Position numbers and translations under genes: made by a program
From: Betaproteobacteria bacterium
GTDB taxonomy: Bacteria; Pseudomonadota; Gammaproteobacteria; Burkholderiales; SG8-41
Assembly (NCBI GenBank): GCA_021300125.1
Contig: JAJTHX010000184.1
Span: 1 to 10,421 of the forward strand
Reading direction: 5' to 3'
Length of the DNA stretch: 10,421 bases
The notes under the pieces: model-generated
Database searches by the model: none
Told to the model about the DNA's origin: nothing
The model's input: the letters and a program-made list of their open reading frames with translations, nothing else
Part shown: in pieces, positions 7,103 through 10,421 of the stretch
Position numbering within the stretch: the stretch's first letter is position 1
Layout of the letters: every line of letters begins with the position of its first letter

Positions 7103-7566
7103 GCCAGCCCTTTCGACATCGTCACCGCATCCTCGCGCCCGACCAGCGCGGGATAATAAGCCTTGCGCCGGCCCAGCTCGGCAAAGCCGTGGCGCTGGTA
7201 AAGCCGCCGCGCTCCGGTATTGGACTCGCGCACTTCCAGGTAGAGGGTTGCAGCGCCGCTGTCACTGGCCAGTGCCTCGACGAAACGCAGCATTTCGCCA
7301 CCCAGGCCACGGCCCTGCAATGGGGCGACGACACTGAGATTGAGCAGGTGCGCTTCCTCCGCGGCAATCATCGTCACTGCATAGGCCGCGACGCGGCCGC
7401 CCTGCTCGAGCACCCAGCAGTGGTAACCGGCAGCCAGCGAATCGGCGAAATTGCCGCGGGTCCAGGGATGGCTGTACACCTCGCGCTCGATCGCCTCGAC
7501 TGCATCGAGGTCGTCCTTCGCCATCTGGCGCAGCATCACTGACAGACCGTTTGCACCGGCACTCAT
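7099..7566 (-). CDS. rimI: GNAT N-acetyltransferase, RimI (ribosomal protein bS18 N-terminal alanine acetyltransferase)
   Basis: This 155-residue GNAT-fold enzyme uses acetyl-CoA to acetylate protein N-termini; RimI is best known for acting on ribosomal protein bS18. The acetyl-CoA pyrophosphate loop QGRGLGG is at 84-90, followed by the RimI-typical segments LYLEVRESN (108-116), YQRHGF (123-128) and RKAYYP (134-139). N-terminal YSHPW at 31-35 also fits RimI. The frame stays open a long way upstream through tsaB, but the ATG at 7566 is chosen because it overlaps the tsaB stop as ATGA and gives a normal length (E. coli RimI is about 148 residues). An internal Met at residue 11 is a possible alternative. 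There is no good ribosome binding site, so coupling to tsaB translation is likely. The tsaB neighbour strongly supports the name. Confidence 0.92.
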   Translation of the reverse strand: MSAGANGLSVMLRQMAKDDLDAVEAIEREVYSHPWTRGNFADSLAAGYHCWVLEQGGRVAAYAVTMIAAEEAHLLNLSVVAPLQGRGLGGEMLRFVEALASDSGAATLYLEVRESNTGARRLYQRHGFAELGRRKAYYPALVGREDAVTMSKGLA

Positions 7567-8234
7567 CGTTCGGCGGTTTTCAGCGCGACCTTGTCGCGCA
7601 CATAAAGCGGCAGCGCGGCTTCCGCAGGCTGACCACGCCCTGCGGCAAACTCGGGCGCGGCGAGCGCGGCAATTTCCAGGGCATGCGGCAGCAGGGCGGG
7701 GTCGCTGCCTGCAAGGGCGGCGCCAAGGCGGGCGCCCAAAACCTCGCCGTGCGCCGCGAAACCGCTGCCGCAGCCGTGCCAGTGGCCGCCTTGCGGTATC
7801 GGCACCCTGCCCGGCGCGCAGACCTGCGGCGCCATCACTTCGCGCCAAGCGCCGCCGTCGCGGTGGTATTCGGCGTGATAGACCTCGCCCATGCGCGCAT
7901 CGAGGCAGGCGATCACGCGCTCGGCGCCGCTGCGTGCGGCCAGCGCGCGCAGGGTGCCGATGCCGAACACCGGCAGTTCGTGGGCAAAGGCAAGGCCCTG
8001 TACCGTGGCGCAGGCGATGCGCAGGCCGGTAAAGGCGCCCGGACCGGCGCCGAATGCGATGCCGTCGAGCCGGGCATAGGACATTGCGCCTTCGGCCAGC
8101 AGCGCGTCGATCATGCCCAGCAGCAGCGATGAATGCGACTGGCCGGCAAGGCTGCCGCGCTGCAGGGTGGATTCGCCGAAGCGCAATGCCGCGCTGCAAT
8201 ACTCGGTGGAGGTGTCGAGCGCGAGAATGTTCAT
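7563..8234 (-). CDS. tsaB: tRNA N6-threonylcarbamoyladenosine (t6A) biosynthesis protein TsaB
   Basis: This 223-residue protein is a non-catalytic partner of TsaD in the TsaBDE complex, which transfers threonylcarbamoyl to A37 of tRNAs reading ANN codons. The ASKHA-type fold is marked by ALDTST at 5-10, GPGAFTGLRI at 64-73 (the most diagnostic motif) and DARMGEVY at 112-119. The C-terminus carries the YVRDKVALK segment typical of TsaB. The frame can be extended to 8306, but the Met at 8234 is preferred because MNILALDTST is the usual TsaB N-terminus and the extra residues are basic and unlike the family. The ribosome binding site is weak. It is the first gene of the tsaB-rimI-udg cluster, with a candidate TAAAAT -10 element about 26 nt upstream. 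Confidence 0.95.
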   Translation of the reverse strand: MNILALDTSTEYCSAALRFGESTLQRGSLAGQSHSSLLLGMIDALLAEGAMSYARLDGIAFGAGPGAFTGLRIACATVQGLAFAHELPVFGIGTLRALAARSGAERVIACLDARMGEVYHAEYHRDGGAWREVMAPQVCAPGRVPIPQGGHWHGCGSGFAAHGEVLGARLGAALAGSDPALLPHALEIAALAAPEFAAGRGQPAEAALPLYVRDKVALKTAER

Positions 8235-8259
8235 GAAAGGGTTCCGGCGGGAGCGCAGC

Positions 8260-8265
8260 ATTTTA
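8260..8265 (-). promoter_or_regulatory. Candidate -10 element for the tsaB cluster
   Basis: The minus strand reads TAAAAT, five of six matches to the sigma70 consensus, about 26 nt upstream of the tsaB start, so the leader would be short. No good -35 hexamer sits 16-18 bp away; that position is taken by a GC-rich dyad. The call is a single-element match in an otherwise GC-rich region. Confidence 0.4.
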
Positions 8266-8268
8266 GCC

Positions 8269-8290
8269 CAGCCCGGCTGCAGCCGGCCTG
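8269..8290. repeat. 22-bp dyad in the divergent tsaB / membrane-protein control region
   Basis: A perfect 14-bp palindrome, CCGGCTGCAGCCGG (8273-8286), is extended by three more complementary pairs on each side across a single C/C mismatch (8272 and 8287). It lies between two divergent candidate -10 elements and covers the spacer and -35 position of the tsaB promoter. That placement fits an operator or a structure in the transcript, though GC-rich palindromes also arise by chance in such genomes. Confidence 0.4.
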
Positions 8291-8315
8291 TGCCTGCGCG
8301 ACGCATGTGCTGGGT

Positions 8316-8321
8316 TATACT
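8316..8321 (+). promoter_or_regulatory. Candidate -10 element for the small membrane-protein gene
   Basis: TATACT matches five of six positions of the sigma70 -10 consensus. Transcription would begin near 8328, leaving a leader of about 29 nt before the ATG at 8357. No convincing -35 is seen at 16-18 bp. If the element is real, the in-frame TTG at 8321 lies upstream of the transcript and cannot be the start codon of the downstream gene. Confidence 0.35.
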
Positions 8322-8356
8322 TGCCGATACGGTTTATCATAACGGCGCTTGCGATC

Positions 8357-8674
8357 ATGAGTCGCTTGTTCACACCGCTCGGATCGGTATTGGTGGGCGG
8401 CCTGGTGCTGCTGGGCATCGGCGGCGTCACCTATCACCTGCTCCGCGAAGAAGGCTGGCTATCGCAGGGCCTGGGCGCCCTGTGGGAAGCGCATTACCAC
8501 GCGCCGGTGATGACCATCGTGCTGATTATCAGCGCGCTGTTCGTGATCCGTACCCTGCACTCTGCGCAGGTCGGCGGCAAGCGCGAAAGCAAGCTGCCCG
8601 ATTTCGTGCTCTTTGCGTTCATCGCGGTCGGCATCTATTTCCTCGGCCGCTGGCTTACCACCGGCCACATCTGA
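8357..8674 (+). CDS. Small membrane protein of unknown function (three predicted helices)
   Basis: I do not recognise a family for this 105-residue protein. Three hydrophobic segments are plain: about residues 7-26 (Gly/Leu/Val-rich), 49-66 (PVMTIVLIISALFVI) and 83-100 (FVLFAFIAVGIYFLGRWL). Between the first and second lies an amphipathic stretch with several aromatic residues and two histidines (43-49, WEAHYHA). Between the second and third is a short basic loop with KRESK. The second helix ends in a basic residue and the basic loop suggests a cytoplasmic side there. The ATG at 8357 is chosen over the TTG at 8321 because a candidate -10 overlaps the TTG; the ribosome binding site is weak in either case. 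The gene is divergent from tsaB and closed by an intrinsic terminator. Amino acid composition and codon use look like a real gene rather than a shadow. Confidence 0.7.
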   Translation: MSRLFTPLGSVLVGGLVLLGIGGVTYHLLREEGWLSQGLGALWEAHYHAPVMTIVLIISALFVIRTLHSAQVGGKRESKLPDFVLFAFIAVGIYFLGRWLTTGHI

Positions 8675-8696
8675 CCGCGGCCTCGCCGCGGTTTTT
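8674..8696 (+). terminator. Intrinsic terminator after the small membrane-protein gene
   Basis: ACCGCGGC (8674-8681), loop CTC and GCCGCGGT (8685-8692) form an 8-bp, mostly GC stem followed immediately by a run of five T. The stem begins on the last base of the TGA stop codon. It is the best terminator in the window. It stands only 24 nt before the ridA start, so ridA either depends on read-through or has a promoter inside the upstream gene. Confidence 0.75.
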
Positions 8697-8720
8697 CCAA
8701 CCCCTGCAGAAGGTTCCCAC

Positions 8721-9071
8721 ATGAGCGACATCCAACGCTATCACAGCGACCAGCGCCTCTCCCGCCTGGTCGTCCACGGCAACACCGTCTATCTCGCCGG
8801 CCTCACCGCCGACGACCGCAAGAAGGACATGAAAGGCCAGACCGCCGAGATCCTCGCCAGGATCGACAAGCTGCTGGCCGAGGCCGGCAGCAGCAAATCG
8901 AAAATCCTGACTGCGACCATCTGGATCACCGACATGCGCGACAAGGCCAAGATGGACGAAGCCTGGATCGCGTGGGCCGATGCCAAGAACCTGCCCGCAC
9001 GCGCCTGCGTCGAGGCCCGCCTCGGCTCGCCGGACACGCTGGTGGAAATCATGGTGCAGGCGGCCAAATAA
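8721..9071 (+). CDS. RidA (YjgF/YER057c/UK114) superfamily protein
   Basis: This 116-residue cytoplasmic protein belongs to the small trimeric Rid family. Its founding member, RidA, hydrolyses reactive enamine/imine intermediates made by PLP enzymes and so protects other PLP enzymes. The visible family signature is PARACVEARLG at 92-102, whose Arg94 corresponds to the catalytic arginine of RidA (Arg105 in E. coli), followed by TLVEIMVQA at 106-114. VYLAGLTADD near 23-32 matches the first conserved region. The frame extends upstream, but the ATG at 8721 is chosen for its AGAAGG ribosome binding site and normal family length. It is separated from the upstream gene by a terminator and convergent with the DGQHR gene. 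Which Rid subfamily it belongs to cannot be settled here, so imine hydrolysis is likely but not certain. Confidence 0.88.
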   Translation: MSDIQRYHSDQRLSRLVVHGNTVYLAGLTADDRKKDMKGQTAEILARIDKLLAEAGSSKSKILTATIWITDMRDKAKMDEAWIAWADAKNLPARACVEARLGSPDTLVEIMVQAAK

Positions 9072-9094
9072 CCGCCCCCGGCGCGGCGCCCGGC

Positions 9095-10228
9095 TCAGCC
9101 CTGGGCGCGCGCCTTCGACTTGACCTCGATGCCGGCCCAGCGGGCGAGGTCGCGGTGGATGCGGCTGACACGTTCGGTCTGCCCCTTGGCCGGAAAACGC
9201 TCGTAAAACCCGTCGCCCTTGAACTGTGAGCGCTGTGCCGCCCACGGCGACAGCCGCTCTTCCCAGCGCTTGATCCGGCTCTGGGCGGGCTCGGCATCAC
9301 TGCGCGCGAGGTCGGCGCAGACCCGGATCATCGCCTTCAGCGTCACCGGACGCGTCACCTGGTAGCCATCCTGGCCCCAGGCATCGCCCCAGACCTTGGC
9401 CGCAGCCTTCAGGAAATCGCGGATGATTTCGTAGTAACGCTCGCTCTCGCGGTAGAGGTTGCTGGTGCGGCTGATCTTGCGCCAGTCGCTGCTGATCCAG
9501 CGGTGCAGTTCGTTGAACAGTTCGGCCTGCAGAATCCACTTGTCCTTCTGGCTGCGGCCACCCAGCCGGTTGATACGGTACTGCAGCGGGCTGTCGTCCT
9601 CGGAGTAAAGGTCCTCCACCATGCGCGCGGCAAAGCGCTTGTCCGGGTCGGCCCAGGACACGCGCTCATAGAGGTCAACAAGGTGGCTCTTGTTGATGCG
9701 GGTCGGGGTGGAATTGATGATGACGAACATTTCCGCGGCAAAATCCTCGCTGCGCCCGTCGAAGATCACGCAGGGCACGTTGATCGAGGCGGCCTCCGCG
9801 GGATGCTCCATCAGGTAGAACTTGAGCGCGGCAAGGCGATGCTGGCCGTCAATGATCAGGTACTTCGAGGCCGGCTCGGAGAGGTGGCCGACACTGTCCT
9901 GGCCAGGCAGCGACTGAAAGCGCAGTTCATCCGAAGTGAACAGCAGTACCGTGCCCGGGATCGGCGGCTGGCTCACCGCCATTTCGTAGAAATTGCGCAG
10001 CTGGCGCACTTTGGCCTTGGACATCTGGCGCTGGAACGCCTCGTCGGTACGTTCGATGCGGGCGATGAACTGGGCAATTTCGTCCTGCTGGGGCAGGTTC
10101 TGCGGCGCGATTTCCTCGTTCTCGCCATAAAAACGGCTGATGAAACGCACCCGGTCGAGCACCTCCTTGGCCGGGTAGCTCGCAAAGTAAAAGACACCGT
10201 CTTTTTGTCTGATGCGCGTTGCCAGCAT
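9095..10228 (-). CDS. DGQHR-domain protein, DndB-like
   Basis: This 377-residue protein carries the name-giving motif DGQHR at 127-131, preceded by KYLIID and followed by LAALKFY. A second family segment, with NSTPTRINKSHLVDLYE, lies at 172-188. DGQHR proteins include DndB, the regulator of phosphorothioate DNA modification clusters, and many stand-alone relatives of unknown role; the length here fits DndB. The C-terminal third (about 230-360) is helical and Trp/Arg-rich, with no other recognised domain. The ATG at 10228 has an AAGGGGA ribosome binding site with good spacing. No dndC, dndD, dndE or restriction gene is within the window, and the 3' neighbour is a convergent ridA. It could be an orphan regulator, part of a defence system continuing to the right, or an unrelated DGQHR branch. 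The domain call is secure; the function is not. Confidence 0.85.
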   Translation of the reverse strand: MLATRIRQKDGVFYFASYPAKEVLDRVRFISRFYGENEEIAPQNLPQQDEIAQFIARIERTDEAFQRQMSKAKVRQLRNFYEMAVSQPPIPGTVLLFTSDELRFQSLPGQDSVGHLSEPASKYLIIDGQHRLAALKFYLMEHPAEAASINVPCVIFDGRSEDFAAEMFVIINSTPTRINKSHLVDLYERVSWADPDKRFAARMVEDLYSEDDSPLQYRINRLGGRSQKDKWILQAELFNELHRWISSDWRKISRTSNLYRESERYYEIIRDFLKAAAKVWGDAWGQDGYQVTRPVTLKAMIRVCADLARSDAEPAQSRIKRWEERLSPWAAQRSQFKGDGFYERFPAKGQTERVSRIHRDLARWAGIEVKSKARAQG

Positions 10229-10346
10229 GGTGTAGATCCCCTTGTGCTGTTGTTATGGACAGCTTGGCACGACCCGGGTGTTCCGCGAAGCACAGCCGTT
10301 GCGTCGCCCTCGCAAGGAGTGCACACACTGCGCGGATCCCGTTTTC

Positions 10347-10352
10347 ATTCTA
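10347..10352 (-). promoter_or_regulatory. Possible -10 element for the DGQHR gene
   Basis: The minus strand reads TAGAAT, five of six matches to the -10 consensus, about 120 nt upstream of the DGQHR start. The hexamer at the expected -35 position is poor. If it is used, the transcript has a leader of roughly 110 nt; nothing else in 10229-10346 looks like a gene or a structured RNA. Confidence 0.25.
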
Positions 10353-10392
10353 GCGTCCAAAACACATCAAAAGCGAGTCTTAGCACATTGTT

Positions 10393-10420
10393 TTTACAAA
10401 GAAAAACAGAAAAATATAAT
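10393..10420 (+). promoter_or_regulatory. Sigma70-type promoter firing out of the right edge
   Basis: TTTACA (10393-10398, five of six to consensus) and a perfect TATAAT (10415-10420) are 16 bp apart in an AT-rich stretch. Transcription would begin just past the window end, so a divergent gene probably lies immediately to the right. This is the best-matching promoter in the window, though AT-rich DNA raises the chance of coincidental matches. Confidence 0.5.
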
Positions 10421-10421
10421 C

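Noticed and set aside
7099..8199. A 366-codon minus-strand frame that includes rimI
   Set aside because: The part upstream of 7566 is an out-of-frame reading of tsaB; the ATGA overlap with tsaB marks the true rimI start.
9072..9094. GC-rich imperfect palindrome between the convergent ridA and DGQHR genes, considered as a bidirectional terminator
   Set aside because: It has bulged pairing and no T-run on either strand.

Overview
The window is GC-rich and densely coded, with AT-rich stretches at both ends (about 1-56 and 10340-10421). A tripartite tricarboxylate transporter (TTT) with a Bug-type periplasmic receptor, a tsaB-rimI-family 4 uracil-DNA glycosylase cluster and strong GC bias at third codon positions suggest a betaproteobacterium, probably of the Burkholderiales or a neighbouring order. 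This placement rests on gene content and composition, not on a marker gene.

Left two thirds (57-6172, all minus strand, read right to left). A probable operon starts with a short leader ORF, followed by tctA (large TTT membrane subunit), tctB (small membrane subunit), tctC (exported Bug-type receptor), an AraC-family regulator, a fumarate-reductase-type flavoprotein and an 8-Cys 2x[4Fe-4S] ferredoxin. The simplest reading is a carboxylate uptake and redox module: the receptor captures an organic acid, TctAB imports it, and a soluble flavoprotein-ferredoxin pair oxidises or reduces it or a product, under AraC-type control. The substrate cannot be read from sequence.

Middle (6281-8234, minus strand). 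A compact housekeeping cluster, tsaB-rimI-udg, has 4-nt ATGA overlaps at both junctions. It covers tRNA t6A37 modification, N-terminal acetylation and repair of uracil in DNA.

Right (8235-10421). A divergent control region holds a near-perfect 22-bp dyad between candidate -10 elements for tsaB and for a small three-helix membrane protein of unknown family. That gene ends in an intrinsic terminator, followed by a ridA-family gene. Convergent to these is a stand-alone DGQHR-domain (DndB-like) gene with no other phosphorothioation genes in view. A good sigma70-type promoter at the right edge fires out of the window.

No tRNA, rRNA, CRISPR array, insertion sequence or attachment site was seen. 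The least explained parts are the TTT-linked flavoprotein/ferredoxin pair, the leader ORF and dyad ahead of tctA, and the orphan DGQHR protein.
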